Below are positions 7,659-16,389 of a stretch of DNA of 64,000 bases, piece after piece; within the stretch, counting starts at the first letter, position 1, and each line of letters opens with the position of its first letter. The notes beneath the pieces were generated by a model. The model saw nothing but the letters and a program-made list of their open reading frames with translations. It did no database searches and was not told the origin of the DNA. Source of the stretch: Pusillimonas sp. MFBS29 (GTDB taxonomy: Bacteria > Pseudomonadota > Gammaproteobacteria > Burkholderiales > Burkholderiaceae_B). The position numbers and the translations under genes are program-made. Where the stretch lies: contig NZ_JAJEWL010000001.1 in assembly GCF_020687695.1 (NCBI RefSeq), forward strand, positions 248,001 to 312,000, given 5' to 3'.

Positions 7659-8579
7659 TTATACCTTGCTTAGCCAATGATGATATTTGGGATTCTTGCC
7701 GTTGGCGACATCAAAGAATGCCTTTTGCAGCTTGGCCGTTATGGGGCCGCAACTGCCTGCACCGATGACGCGGCGATCGACTTCGCGTATGGGGGTGACT
7801 TCGGCGGCGGTTCCTGTAAAAAAGGCTTCGTCTGCGATGTAAAGATCGTCGCGAGTAAGACGCTTGGTCAGGACGGGAATGCCCAGGTCGGCCGCCAGCG
7901 TGTGAATGGTCGAGCGTGTGATGCCGGTAAGGGCCGAGGCGATTTCAGGCTCGCACAGGACGCCGTCTTTGACGATGAAAATGTTCTCGCCCGAACCTTC
8001 GGCCACGAACCCGTCGGTATCGAGCAGAATGGCTTCGTCGTAGCCGTGATCCAGTGCTTCGGCGTTGGCGATGATGGAGTTGGCGTAGGTGCTGGCAACC
8101 TTGGCACGCGGCATGGTTACATTGACGTGCTGGCGCGCATACGACGAAATCTGTACGCGTATGCCTTGCTGCAAGGCTTCTTCACCCAGATAGGCACCCC
8201 AGGGCCAGGCGGCAATGGCAACGTGAACCTTGGCGCCTTTGGGCGAAACGCCCATTTTTTCGGAGCCGTAGAACACCAGCGGACGAATGTAGCAGGATTC
8301 CAGCTTGTTCTGGCGCACGACGTCGAGCTGGGCAGCGTTGATGGTGTCTTGGTCGAAGGGAATGTCGATCTGATAGATATGCGCTGAATTGAACAGGCGG
8401 CGCGTGTGATCCTGCAGGCGGAAAATGGCCGTGCCGATTTCGGCGTTATAGGCACGTACACCTTCAAAGACAGACAGTCCGTAGTGCAGGGAATGCGTCA
8501 GCACGTGGGTCGTTGCGTCGCGCCACGGCACCATTTGGCCGTCGTACCAGATTAAACCATCACGATCAGACATGGACAT
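7659..8579 (-). CDS. ilvE: Branched-chain-amino-acid aminotransferase
   Basis: PLP enzyme of fold type IV that carries out the last step of Leu, Ile and Val synthesis. The 306-residue product shows GLIWYDGQMVPWRDA, HYGLSVFEGVRAY, the pyridoxal lysine in RAKVASTYANS and the phosphate-binding FVAEGSGENIF / ALTGITRSTI motifs. The start ATG at 8579 has GGGAG six bases upstream; a second ATG lies two codons later. The divergent azlCD genes encode a branched-chain amino-acid exporter, which fits a shared pathway. Confidence 0.95.
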   Translation of the reverse strand: MSMSDRDGLIWYDGQMVPWRDATTHVLTHSLHYGLSVFEGVRAYNAEIGTAIFRLQDHTRRLFNSAHIYQIDIPFDQDTINAAQLDVVRQNKLESCYIRPLVFYGSEKMGVSPKGAKVHVAIAAWPWGAYLGEEALQQGIRVQISSYARQHVNVTMPRAKVASTYANSIIANAEALDHGYDEAILLDTDGFVAEGSGENIFIVKDGVLCEPEIASALTGITRSTIHTLAADLGIPVLTKRLTRDDLYIADEAFFTGTAAEVTPIREVDRRVIGAGSCGPITAKLQKAFFDVANGKNPKYHHWLSKV

Positions 8580-8662
8580 TGCGCTCTCCCTTTAGACGAG
8601 GCTCGATTGTAGCAAGCGTGAGAAGCTTACAATAGCCGATTTTCGTACGGGATCCTAACATC

Positions 8663-9409
8663 GTGAAAGAGTCCAGGTTCGCCTTCAGGCGCCTTGATGC
8701 GCGTAAATGGCAAAATCTCCGGACGGGCCTGGTTGATGTCATGCCTGCCCTGGTTGCCACCGCGACCTGGGGTTTTGTGACCGGAATCGCCCTGGTCAAG
8801 TCGGGCCTCACCGAAAGCATGGCCACCCTGATGACGCTGATGGTCTATGCCGGCTCGGCTCAACTGACCTCGCTGCCTTTGCTGGAGTCGTCCGCACCTT
8901 TGTGGCTGATTTTCGCGGCAGGTACCGTCGTCAATATACGATTTGTCATTTTCGGTGCGGCGCTTCAGCCTTATTTTCGGCACCTTTCGTGGGTCAAGCG
9001 GTTGTTCCTGGGCTACCTGACCACTGATTTCTCGTTTGTGCTGTTCATGGCCCGTCATGGCGAAAGCCGTGACAGGGGAACGCCCGATCAGCTTTGGTAT
9101 CTGCTGGGGGTGATCATTCCGGGCTGGATTACCTGGAACCTGTTTTCCTTGCTGGGTATTTTTCTGGGATCGTTCGTGCCGGCCAGTTGGTCGCTTGAGT
9201 ATGCCGCCATTCTGGCCCTGATGGCGATCATACTTCCCCTGGTCAAGACCCGGCCCATGGTCATGTGCCTGCTTGTGGCGGGTGTCATTGCGTGGGTGGG
9301 CCAGCCACTGCCGCTGCGCCTGGGCCTGGCCGCAGCCGTCGTGGGAGGCATTATTGCCGGCGTGCTGGCAGAGCGTCAGATGAACAGGGCAAGGAGCAGG
9401 GCGTCATGA
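8663..9409 (+). CDS. azlC: Branched-chain amino acid exporter, large subunit
   Basis: AzlC-family integral membrane protein (248 residues) with the family signature TWGFVTGIALVKSGLT, then YAGSAQLTSLPLL and NIRFVIFGAAL. With AzlD it forms a two-component exporter for branched-chain amino acids or analogues. The start is GTG with little Shine-Dalgarno. azlD begins inside its stop codon (ATGA), so the two are translationally coupled. It is divergent from ilvE. Confidence 0.88.
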   Translation: MKESRFAFRRLDARKWQNLRTGLVDVMPALVATATWGFVTGIALVKSGLTESMATLMTLMVYAGSAQLTSLPLLESSAPLWLIFAAGTVVNIRFVIFGAALQPYFRHLSWVKRLFLGYLTTDFSFVLFMARHGESRDRGTPDQLWYLLGVIIPGWITWNLFSLLGIFLGSFVPASWSLEYAAILALMAIILPLVKTRPMVMCLLVAGVIAWVGQPLPLRLGLAAAVVGGIIAGVLAERQMNRARSRAS

Positions 9410-9747
9410 TCGGTGATCTGGAATTCGATTGGTATGTGCTGGGAGCAATAGGCTTGCTGACTGTATGCAGCTTCCTGACCCGCGCAGGGTATTTTTTGTT
9501 TGGCGATCATATCCCCCTGACTGACTCTGTTCGCAGTGCATTGCGGTACGCGCCGACTGCGGCCCTGGTGGGTATTGTCGTGCCCGAGCTGTCGCCCTGG
9601 ACCGAGTCAGGCCCGGTGATCGATATCAGGCTCATGGCTGCCATTATTGCGATACTGGTGTTCTGGCGCACCCGCAGTACGGTCATGGTGATTGTGGGGG
9701 GCATGATCGCCTATTGGGTGCTGAAAGGCCTGGCGGGACTCTTCTGA
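9406..9747 (+). CDS. azlD: Branched-chain amino acid exporter, small subunit
   Basis: A 113-residue AzlD-family protein with four predicted membrane segments; TVCSFLTRAGYFLFGD and the LRYAPTAALVGIVVPEL stretch are typical. A perfect AAGGAG sits at 9391-9396, ten bases before the ATG. Partner of AzlC in export. Confidence 0.86.
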   Translation: MIGDLEFDWYVLGAIGLLTVCSFLTRAGYFLFGDHIPLTDSVRSALRYAPTAALVGIVVPELSPWTESGPVIDIRLMAAIIAILVFWRTRSTVMVIVGGMIAYWVLKGLAGLF

Positions 9748-9928
9748 ACCATCAGCCAGACGTGAAAATGTGACAAAGCGTATGCTTTTCACGACATTTC
9801 CCGGCTTTTATACCGGCATTAGGGCGTCATGCGTTGCCAAGTCATGATACGGCCGCATGCTGCGTTAAAATACCGGGGTTATCAGAGCCGGCCACGGATA
9901 CTCCTGCGGCCGGCATCGACCATCTTCA

Positions 9929-11302
9929 ATGACTGACACTACAAACATCGATACCCCGGCTCCTACTTTTTCCGATTTTGGTCTGCATCCAAGTATCTTG
10001 CAGGCAATAGCCGAAACCGGATACACCACACCGACGCCAATTCAGGCCCAGGCCATGCCCGTGGTCATGGATGGCCGTGATGTCATGGGCGCTGCGCAAA
10101 CGGGCACCGGCAAAACGGCCGCGTTTACCCTGCCCATTCTGCATCGCCTCATGCAGTTTGCCAACACCAGTGCATCACCTGCGCGTCACCCGGTGCGTGC
10201 CCTGATACTGACTCCCACCCGTGAGTTGGCTGACCAGGTCGCCGAAAGCGTGACGACGTATGCCAAGGCTACACCGCTGCGTTCCACCGTGGTATTCGGC
10301 GGAGTCGACATCGGGCCTCAGCGCGATGCATTGCGCCGTGGATGTGAAATCCTTATTGCTACGCCAGGTCGGCTGCTTGATCATGTCGAACAAAAGACCG
10401 TGAACCTGAGTCAGGTGGGTATTCTGGTGCTGGACGAGGCCGATCGCATGCTGGACATGGGCTTTCTGCCCGATCTGGATCGCATCGTGCGTCTGCTTCC
10501 GGCCAAGCGCCAGGGCTTGTTGTTTTCGGCGACCTTCAGCAATGAAATCCGCAAACTGGGTCGCAGTTACCTGAACTCACCCGCTGAAATAGAAGTCGCT
10601 GCCCGCAACGCGACGGCCGATACGGTCAGCCAGATCGCCTACCCGCTGTCAGGTAGCGACAAGCGCGCCGCCGTGGTGCATCTGGTCAAGTCGCGTGGTT
10701 TGAATCAGGTCATAGTGTTTTCCAACACCAAGATAGGCACCAGTCGTCTTGCCCGTGAACTGGTTCGTGACGGCATCAAGGCGGAATCCATACATGGCGA
10801 CAAGAGCCAGCTGGATCGCATGAAAGCGCTCGACGCCTTCAAGGCTGGTGATCTCGAGGTGCTGGTGGCAACCGATGTGGCGGCGCGCGGCCTTGACGTC
10901 GCCGGCGTGCCTTGCGTCATCAACTACGATCTGCCCTATAACGCAGAAGACTACGTTCACCGTATTGGTCGTACCGGTCGCGCGGGCAACAAGGGCGAGG
11001 CTATCGCTTTCTTTGCGCCCGAAGAAGAGCGCTATCTGCTTGATATTGAAAAACTCATCAAGGCCAAGATTCCGCGTGGCCAGCTTGCCTTGCCTGCAAC
11101 GTCGCGCCGCACTTCGTCTGGTGCGCGCGGCGAACGGCGCGGCTATACCAGTGCCAGTGCGGCTCCATCGAAGCCGGTAGACGAATTCTTCTACAAGCCT
11201 TACGTGCCATCGCCCGGAACAGGCAAAACCGATAACACGCGCACCAAGCCCGTGGCGACGCCTGCCAAGAAGTCGGTGGGCATTCTGCTGGGCGGGCGTT
11301 GA
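9929..11302 (+). CDS. rhlE: DEAD-box ATP-dependent RNA helicase
   Basis: A 457-residue helicase with every DEAD-box motif in order: FSDFGLHP plus Q motif TPTPIQAQAMP, motif I AQTGTGKTAA, Ia PTRELADQ, GG, TPGR, motif II DEAD, motif III SAT, IV IVFSNTK, V ATDVAARGLD and VI HRIGRTGR. A short basic, low-complexity tail (about 70 residues) follows, as in RhlE proteins that remodel RNA in ribosome assembly and decay. RhlE is the most likely subgroup, but DbpA/CsdA-like roles are not excluded. The 181-bp gap in front shows a TAAAAT -10-like box at 9866 but no convincing -35. Confidence 0.88.
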   Translation: MTDTTNIDTPAPTFSDFGLHPSILQAIAETGYTTPTPIQAQAMPVVMDGRDVMGAAQTGTGKTAAFTLPILHRLMQFANTSASPARHPVRALILTPTRELADQVAESVTTYAKATPLRSTVVFGGVDIGPQRDALRRGCEILIATPGRLLDHVEQKTVNLSQVGILVLDEADRMLDMGFLPDLDRIVRLLPAKRQGLLFSATFSNEIRKLGRSYLNSPAEIEVAARNATADTVSQIAYPLSGSDKRAAVVHLVKSRGLNQVIVFSNTKIGTSRLARELVRDGIKAESIHGDKSQLDRMKALDAFKAGDLEVLVATDVAARGLDVAGVPCVINYDLPYNAEDYVHRIGRTGRAGNKGEAIAFFAPEEERYLLDIEKLIKAKIPRGQLALPATSRRTSSGARGERRGYTSASAAPSKPVDEFFYKPYVPSPGTGKTDNTRTKPVATPAKKSVGILLGGR

Positions 11303-11328
11303 GCCGGCTTCAGGCCGCGTGCCTGCAA

Positions 11329-11712
11329 TCAGGCGTCTTCCAGCAAATCCAGCAGCGCCCCGGGGCTTTGTTCAACCAGGGGCGCGTCATCATCCATGCT
11401 TGCTATCAGTCGCTCAAGATGGCTGATGTGGGGCAGCAGCGTCCCGAAAAACAGGCTGCCGCGCTGATCCTGTAACAGCAGTGTGGGAAAATTTTCTACA
11501 TCGTCATCACCGAGCAGCTCTGGATTTTCTTCAATATCAACCCATATGAAAGTATGCTCGGGCATTCTGGCGGCCAAGTCGTCGAAGGCGGGGCGATATT
11601 CAGTACAGGTATCGCACCAGGCGGCGCAATAACAGACTACCGCCAGACCAGGGTGCTCGCGCAAATGTGCCTTCAGGGCAGAAATATTATGTTGGGGTTC
11701 GAATATTTGCAT
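11329..11712 (-). CDS. Thioredoxin-fold protein
   Basis: A 127-residue cytosolic thioredoxin-like protein. The active-site stretch is CAAWCDTCTEYRPAFDDL, a WCxxC redox motif, followed by FIWVDIEENPELL and the cis-proline region ENFPTLLL. The acidic C-terminal tail is not typical of TrxA. It probably reduces specific disulfides; the substrate is unknown. The open frame extends to 12006 through the divergent EI24 gene, but the thioredoxin fold starts at MQIFEP (11712). Confidence 0.8.
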   Translation of the reverse strand: MQIFEPQHNISALKAHLREHPGLAVVCYCAAWCDTCTEYRPAFDDLAARMPEHTFIWVDIEENPELLGDDDVENFPTLLLQDQRGSLFFGTLLPHISHLERLIASMDDDAPLVEQSPGALLDLLEDA

Positions 11713-11773
11713 AAAAGACAAATGGGACCTGGTTTGACTATGATGATCGAATCGTTGATTCAAGGCGGTATCT

Positions 11774-12568
11774 ATGAACCAATCTAATCTGGCTGTTCGC
11801 AAGCAGCCGTCGCCGGCATGGGAAATGGCCACAGTAGGGCTGGCCTTCAAGCGTGCGCTTGTTTCGCAGTGCCATCCCAGAATGCTGGTGGCTTTGTTCC
11901 TGCCGTTCATCATCGCATTGCTGGGCGCAATTATATTACTTTGGGCTTTCTGGGATCCACTGACTGGCTGGTTGAACGTGCAGGCGTCAGACTGGGGCGT
12001 GGTCAACCAGATCGATCAATGGATGCTGGCGATAGGCCTGTTTTCCATCAAGCTTTACCTGGTACCGTTGCTTGCGGTGGGCATATTGTTGCCGATTTCC
12101 GGGATATTGGGCCTGGTCATCGCTGCCGTGTTCGTCATGCCCATCGTATTGCGACATCTGGAAAAAACCGAGTACCAGGGTGTTTCGCGTCAAGGGCGTT
12201 TCTCAACGACGGTAGGTGCCTGGAATGCCGCCTGGGTAGGTGTGCTGTTTGCCATTGGGTGGGTGCTGACCATGCCCTTGTGGTTGATTCCGCCGTTTGC
12301 CGTTTTGCTGCCCATTTTCTGGTGGACCTTTGCCTTCACACGTATGCTCAGGGTCGATGCCACCATCGAGCATGCCAGCGCGCAAGAGCGGCGGTTATTG
12401 TGGCGCATGCACAATCGACAATGGTGGGTCATCGGGTTTATTCTTGCGCTGATCAATCTGTTTCCGCCGGCCTGGCTGTTCCTGCCGGTATTTTCTGCCT
12501 TGGTGTTCGCCCATTTTGGCCTTGAGTCATTAAGGCGTTTGCGGGCGCAGAACGTTATTGACGTCTGA
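11774..12568 (+). CDS. EI24-domain integral membrane protein (CysZ-like family)
   Basis: A 264-residue protein with about five or six membrane helices and an amphipathic start (ATVGLAFKRALVSQCHPRML), as in EI24/CysZ-type proteins. CysZ transports sulfate, but this relative has no cys genes near it, so a transport role is not claimed. It overlaps the open frame of the CinA-like gene by only a few bases and probably shares its transcript. Confidence 0.65.
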   Translation: MNQSNLAVRKQPSPAWEMATVGLAFKRALVSQCHPRMLVALFLPFIIALLGAIILLWAFWDPLTGWLNVQASDWGVVNQIDQWMLAIGLFSIKLYLVPLLAVGILLPISGILGLVIAAVFVMPIVLRHLEKTEYQGVSRQGRFSTTVGAWNAAWVGVLFAIGWVLTMPLWLIPPFAVLLPIFWWTFAFTRMLRVDATIEHASAQERRLLWRMHNRQWWVIGFILALINLFPPAWLFLPVFSALVFAHFGLESLRRLRAQNVIDV

Positions 12569-12599
12569 TGTCCACCTCATCGTGCCGGAGATCGCGCAA

Positions 12600-13409
12600 A
12601 TGAATAATGCAACACCGAATGTGACACGCAAAGTCCGGCTGATCGTCATCGGAGACGAGATCCTTTCGGGCAGACGCCAGGACAAGCACCTGAGCAAGTT
12701 CATCGAGCTGCTGTCCCAGCGTGGCATGTACCTGGTTGGTGCAGAATTTATTTCTGATGATCGCGACACGATAGCAGCCACACTGGCCCGCAGTTTTGCT
12801 ACCGAAGATGTGGTTTTTTCGTGTGGCGGCATAGGCGCCACGCCCGATGATCAGACCCGTCAGGCGGCTGCGCAGGCGCTTGGTGTGGATCTGGTGCTGC
12901 ACCCCGAGGCCAAACGACTGATTACCGAGCGGTGTGCCGACAATGAACGGCGCGGACAAGGTAGTGCAGACATGACTCTGCCCGAAAATCAGCAACGCCT
13001 GCAAATGGGCGTGTTTCCGGCCGGTGCCGAGATCGTTCCTAATGCCTATAACAAAATTCCCGGCTTTTTCATCAAGGATCATACCTTCATGCCGGGTTTT
13101 CCGGTCATGGCGTGGCCCATGATGGAATGGACGCTCGACACACGCTATGCCGCTTTGCAGCACAAGTCCCGGCGGGTCGAGCATTCCTTCCTGGTGTTCA
13201 ATTTACCCGAATCGCGCATTACACCGGCACTCGAGGAAATCGAAAGGCGCTGGCCCGGCGTCAAGGCCGTCAGCCTGCCCAGCATGGGTGGAACGGGCCG
13301 GCCGCACATTGATCTGGGCGTCAAAGGCGAGCCCGAGGCGGCAGCCCAGGCGCTCAGTTATTTAAGGGATGAAGTGGCCAGGGCAGGGGGCGAACTGACA
13401 CCGTCGTAA
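12600..13409 (+). CDS. CinA-like molybdopterin-binding-domain protein
   Basis: A 269-residue protein with the MoaB/Mog-like fold of the CinA N-terminal domain: RLIVIGDEILSGRRQDKH, FISDDRDTIAATL and VVFSCGGIGATPDDQTRQAAA. The C-terminal nicotinamide-nucleotide amidohydrolase domain of full CinA is absent. Members of this short class are annotated as competence/damage-inducible protein A or FAD synthetase-like; the true activity is unclear. The ATG at 12600 has GGAG nine bases upstream and is preferred over the open frame to 12558. Confidence 0.78.
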   Translation: MNNATPNVTRKVRLIVIGDEILSGRRQDKHLSKFIELLSQRGMYLVGAEFISDDRDTIAATLARSFATEDVVFSCGGIGATPDDQTRQAAAQALGVDLVLHPEAKRLITERCADNERRGQGSADMTLPENQQRLQMGVFPAGAEIVPNAYNKIPGFFIKDHTFMPGFPVMAWPMMEWTLDTRYAALQHKSRRVEHSFLVFNLPESRITPALEEIERRWPGVKAVSLPSMGGTGRPHIDLGVKGEPEAAAQALSYLRDEVARAGGELTPS

Positions 13410-13480
13410 AAATAAAGCTTGCCATAACCTGATTTTTTTTCATATTATGGGATTGTTGCGTTGCGTCAAAAAATATAACC

Positions 13481-14290
13481 ATGCCACGAACCTCTCTCAT
13501 GAAACCGACGCCCAATGGCATGCCTGCCATCAACGGACACTCAATCACGATACAGGTGCTCGAGCGCGCCATGCTCCTGCTGGATGTTCTGGCGCAGCAG
13601 GCAGACCCGGTGGCGTTGAAAGACTTGGCTGCGGCGACCGGGCTGCACACCTCTACAACACACCGCATTCTGAATGACCTGGTGGTCGGGCGCTATGTCG
13701 AGCGTGTCGACAGCGGGCAATATCAATTGGGAATGCGTCTGCTGGAACTGGGCTCGCTGGTCAAGGGCAGGCTCAATGTTCGTGAAGTGGCGCTTGAGCC
13801 CATGCGTGAGCTGCACAAGCTGACGGGTCAGACCATCAACCTGTCGTTGCAGCAGGGCGACGAAATTGTTTACATAGAAAGGGCCTGGAGCGAGCGCTCG
13901 GGCATGCAGGTCGTGCGTGCCATTGGGGGGCGGGCGCCATTGCACCTGACCTCTACCGGCAAATTGTTTTTGTCGGTCAGCGACCCGCGCCAGGTCAGGG
14001 CATACATCACCCGTACAGGCCTGGCGGGCACAACGCGCAACAGCATTACCCAGGCAGAACAGCTCGAGCGGGACCTGGCGTTGGTACGTCGCCATGGCTA
14101 CTCGCGTGATAACGAAGAGCTGGAAATGGGAGTCCGGTGCATTGCCGCCGGCATTTACGATGATACGGGCAAGATGCAGGCGGGCCTGTCGATTTCCGCC
14201 CCGGCAGAGCGCATGCGGGATGAGTGGATACCGATATTGCTGCGCACGGCTGGCCAGATATCGGAAGCCTTGGGCTACGAAGCCCCGTAA
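13481..14290 (+). CDS. IclR-family transcriptional regulator
   Basis: A 269-residue regulator with an N-terminal winged helix (ALKDLAAATGLHTSTTHRILNDLVVGRYVER) and the IclR effector domain (LNLSLQQGDEIVYIERAWSERSG, YSRDNEELEMGVRCIAAGIYD, AGLSISAPAERM). IclR proteins usually control catabolic operons from nearby promoters in response to a small carboxylate. The convergent gene encodes a tricarboxylate-type receptor, a possible but unproven target. Confidence 0.88.
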   Translation: MPRTSLMKPTPNGMPAINGHSITIQVLERAMLLLDVLAQQADPVALKDLAAATGLHTSTTHRILNDLVVGRYVERVDSGQYQLGMRLLELGSLVKGRLNVREVALEPMRELHKLTGQTINLSLQQGDEIVYIERAWSERSGMQVVRAIGGRAPLHLTSTGKLFLSVSDPRQVRAYITRTGLAGTTRNSITQAEQLERDLALVRRHGYSRDNEELEMGVRCIAAGIYDDTGKMQAGLSISAPAERMRDEWIPILLRTAGQISEALGYEAP

Positions 14291-14293
14291 CGC

Positions 14294-14332
14294 CAATAAA
14301 AATGCCCCGCCAGCGCGCTCAAGCGGGGCATG
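14294..14332. terminator. Terminator between iclR-type gene and Bug receptor
   Basis: Stem ATGCCCCGC (14302-14310) with GCGGGGCAT (14323-14331). Read on the minus strand it is followed by TTTTTATT, so it chiefly terminates the Bug receptor gene; it may work in both directions. Confidence 0.8.
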
Positions 14333-14353
14333 CCATGTGTGGCGGTCAGGTAC

Positions 14354-15346
14354 TTATTGAGGCTGTATACCTGATTTCTTGAACAGCTCGGCCCACTGAG
14401 GAACTTGCTGGTTCACTTTTTTGGTCAATGCTTCACCGTTGGCTTCGTTCGTAAGCACGGTGGCGCCCAGGCCAGCCATGCGTTTCTGGAAGTCTTCATT
14501 CGCCAGGCCGGCTTGCAGTGCCGAGGTGAGCTTGTCGGTTACTGCCTTGGGAGTGCCTTTGGGCGCCCACATGCCGTGCCAGATACCCACTTCGAAGCCA
14601 TCGTAGCCGGCTTCCTGCATGGTGGGCAGGTCAGGCAGCGTTGGAACACGTTGCTTGCTGGTGACCGCGTAGGCTTTGACGGTGCCGGCCTTGATGTGCT
14701 GGGTGGTATTGGTGGTTTGGTCGCACATCACGTCAACTTGCTTGCCCAGCAAGTCGTTCATTGCCGGACCGGTGCCCTTGTAGGGGATAGTCAGCAAATC
14801 AACGCCAATGGCATTGGTAAACATGGTGCCGCACAGATGGCTGGCCGCGCCGATGCCTGCGTTAGCCAGGGCAACCTTGTCTTTGTTGGCTTTCAGGTAG
14901 GCGACCAGCTCTTCGATGTTGTTGGCAGGGAAGTCGGAGCGGGCGATGATGGTCATGGGCACGTCGACGACCAGACCAATAGGCTCAAAGCTGGTGTCGG
15001 GGTTGTAGCCAGGGTCTTTATACAGGGATGGAGCGGTCGAGAAGCCGATATGCATCAACAGGATGCTGTAGCCATCGGGTTTTGCGCGGGCAACCTGGCT
15101 GGTACCGATAGTACCGCCTGCGCCGCCCTTGTTCTCGACAACGATGGTTTCACCCAGCGAGGCACGCATGGCTTCACCCAGTGAGCGTGCAACGTTGTCG
15201 GTGGGACCGCCGGCAGAGAACGGTACGACCATGTTGACCGCGTGGTCGGGGTAGTCGGCGGCTTGTGCAATACCGGCGCTAAGTAGTGCGCTGGCAAACA
15301 CGGCTGATCCAAGCTTCAGTCTTTTGGATTTCAAGTTTGACTCCAT
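14354..15346 (-). CDS. Bug/TctC-family tripartite tricarboxylate transporter receptor
   Basis: A 330-residue periplasmic solute-binding protein. It has a cleavable signal (LGSAVFASALLSAGIAQAADYP) and the Bug-fold landmarks AVNMVVPFSAGGPTDNVAR, VVENKGGAGGTIG, AKPDGYSILL, PYKGTGPAMNDLLGKQVDVM and DLPTMQEAGYDGFEVGIWHG. Such receptors are massively expanded in Bordetella-like genomes and bind carboxylates. No TctA/TctB membrane genes are adjacent, so this is an orphan receptor. A hairpin terminator follows. Confidence 0.9.
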   Translation of the reverse strand: MESNLKSKRLKLGSAVFASALLSAGIAQAADYPDHAVNMVVPFSAGGPTDNVARSLGEAMRASLGETIVVENKGGAGGTIGTSQVARAKPDGYSILLMHIGFSTAPSLYKDPGYNPDTSFEPIGLVVDVPMTIIARSDFPANNIEELVAYLKANKDKVALANAGIGAASHLCGTMFTNAIGVDLLTIPYKGTGPAMNDLLGKQVDVMCDQTTNTTQHIKAGTVKAYAVTSKQRVPTLPDLPTMQEAGYDGFEVGIWHGMWAPKGTPKAVTDKLTSALQAGLANEDFQKRMAGLGATVLTNEANGEALTKKVNQQVPQWAELFKKSGIQPQ

Positions 15347-15505
15347 GTTTTGTAACGAAACGGAAAGGTGTTGGTGAGATGATGGAAGCTAAAAGAAATA
15401 AGCGGACTGAATGCTAGGGTAAAACCAGCGGCCTGTCCCTTAGGTTAAGCCCTTACTTTTTCAATTTTGTTCGGGAAATCAGATCAAAATCAAAAAAGAG
15501 ATAAA

Positions 15506-15520
15506 TGTTGCGTCGCAACA
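15506..15520. promoter_or_regulatory. Dyad operator upstream of the phasin promoter
   Basis: Perfect 7-1-7 inverted repeat TGTTGCG-T-CGCAACA ending 8 bp before the -35 box. A second, imperfect TGC-rich dyad (TTGTGCGATGCAGCAA, 15562-15577) lies just after the -10. Such paired TGC/GCA sites recall targets of the phasin repressor PhaR; that identity is inferred. Confidence 0.45.
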
Positions 15521-15528
15521 AATATCTA

Positions 15529-15556
15529 TTGACTTGGTTGTTTTTTAACGTAAAAT
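15529..15556 (+). promoter_or_regulatory. Phasin promoter
   Basis: TTGACT (15529-15534) and TAAAAT (15551-15556) with a 16-bp spacer in an AT-rich stretch unlike its GC-rich surroundings. The rest of the 15347-15685 gap holds no open frame worth calling. Confidence 0.65.
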
Positions 15557-15650
15557 AGAATTTGTGCGATGCAGCAAGAAGGTTTTCACACAAGTTTGGT
15601 GATTTGCTTAGCCTTCTTTATTTTATGTTTGAACACTGTTCAATTATCAG

Positions 15651-15667
15651 CAGTCGCGTAGCGACTG
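15651..15667 (+). promoter_or_regulatory. Perfect hairpin in the phasin 5' UTR
   Basis: CAGTCGC-GTA-GCGACTG, a 7-bp stem with a 3-nt loop, ends about eight bases before the AAAGGAAA Shine-Dalgarno. A 5' stabiliser of an abundant mRNA is plausible. Confidence 0.55.
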
Positions 15668-15685
15668 CCTTATAAAGGAAATATT

Positions 15686-16273
15686 ATGAGCGCAATCCCC
15701 CAACACGTATTGGCTAACCAGAAAGCCTCGCTGGACAACCTGCTGGCCATCCAGGGCACTTTTTTCGGCGGCTTCGAAAAGCTGGTTGACCTGAATCTCA
15801 AAGTTATCAAGGCCACCCTCGACGAAGTAGCGCAAAAGTCGCAAGAAGCCATCGAGCTGAAAGACGCCCAGGAAGCAGTAGCTTTCTCGTCCAGCCTGGT
15901 TCAGCCCAGCGCTGAAAAAGCCCTGGCTTACAGCAAGCATGTCTATGACATTTTCTCGGGTGTTCAGGTGGACCTGTCCAAGCTGACCGAAGAGCAGGTT
16001 GCTCAAGGCCAACGCCAGGTTTCCGACGCGATCGACCAGATCTCGAAGAACGCGCCTACCGGCTCCGAAGGTGCTGTTGCTTTGCTGAAGTCCTCGCTGG
16101 CTACAGCAAACAGTGCTTACGAATCCGTTGCCAAGGCTACCCGCCAGGCAACCGAAGCTGCTGAATCCAACATCAACGCAGCTGCTTCGGCAACGTTCAA
16201 GGCCGCTACCGATGCCGCCGAAGCCGCCAACAAGGCAGCTCCCCGTGCACGTCGCGCCAGCGCAGCCAACTAA
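15686..16273 (+). CDS. phaP: Phasin-family protein (PHA granule-associated)
   Basis: A 195-residue amphipathic, cysteine-free, largely helical protein. The Phasin_2-type pattern is clear: NLLAIQGTFFGGFEKLVDLNLKVIKATLDE, then heptad-rich QEAVAFSSSLVQPSAEKALAYSKHVYDIF. The C-terminus is alanine/lysine-rich (AANKAAPRARRASAAN), resembling histone-like PhaF tails but short. Phasins coat polyhydroxyalkanoate granules. Strong Shine-Dalgarno AAAGGAAA, a clear promoter and a strong terminator fit high expression. No pha synthase genes are in the window. Confidence 0.88.
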   Translation: MSAIPQHVLANQKASLDNLLAIQGTFFGGFEKLVDLNLKVIKATLDEVAQKSQEAIELKDAQEAVAFSSSLVQPSAEKALAYSKHVYDIFSGVQVDLSKLTEEQVAQGQRQVSDAIDQISKNAPTGSEGAVALLKSSLATANSAYESVAKATRQATEAAESNINAAASATFKAATDAAEAANKAAPRARRASAAN

Positions 16274-16306
16274 GTTGTAGCAGCTCTCCTTGCGGGAGTC
16301 TGCAAT

Positions 16307-16341
16307 AAAAAGCCCAGGACATCGCGCCCTGGGCTTTTTTC
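16307..16341. terminator. Bidirectional terminator between phasin and pyrD
   Basis: AGCCCAGG...CCTGGGCT stem (16311-16335) flanked by A5 on the left and T6 on the right; serves the phasin gene and the convergent pyrD. Confidence 0.88.
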
Positions 16342-16389
16342 TGTGCGGCCGAACAGTCTGTGTGCCGTCTGGCCGCAAGACATCAGGCG

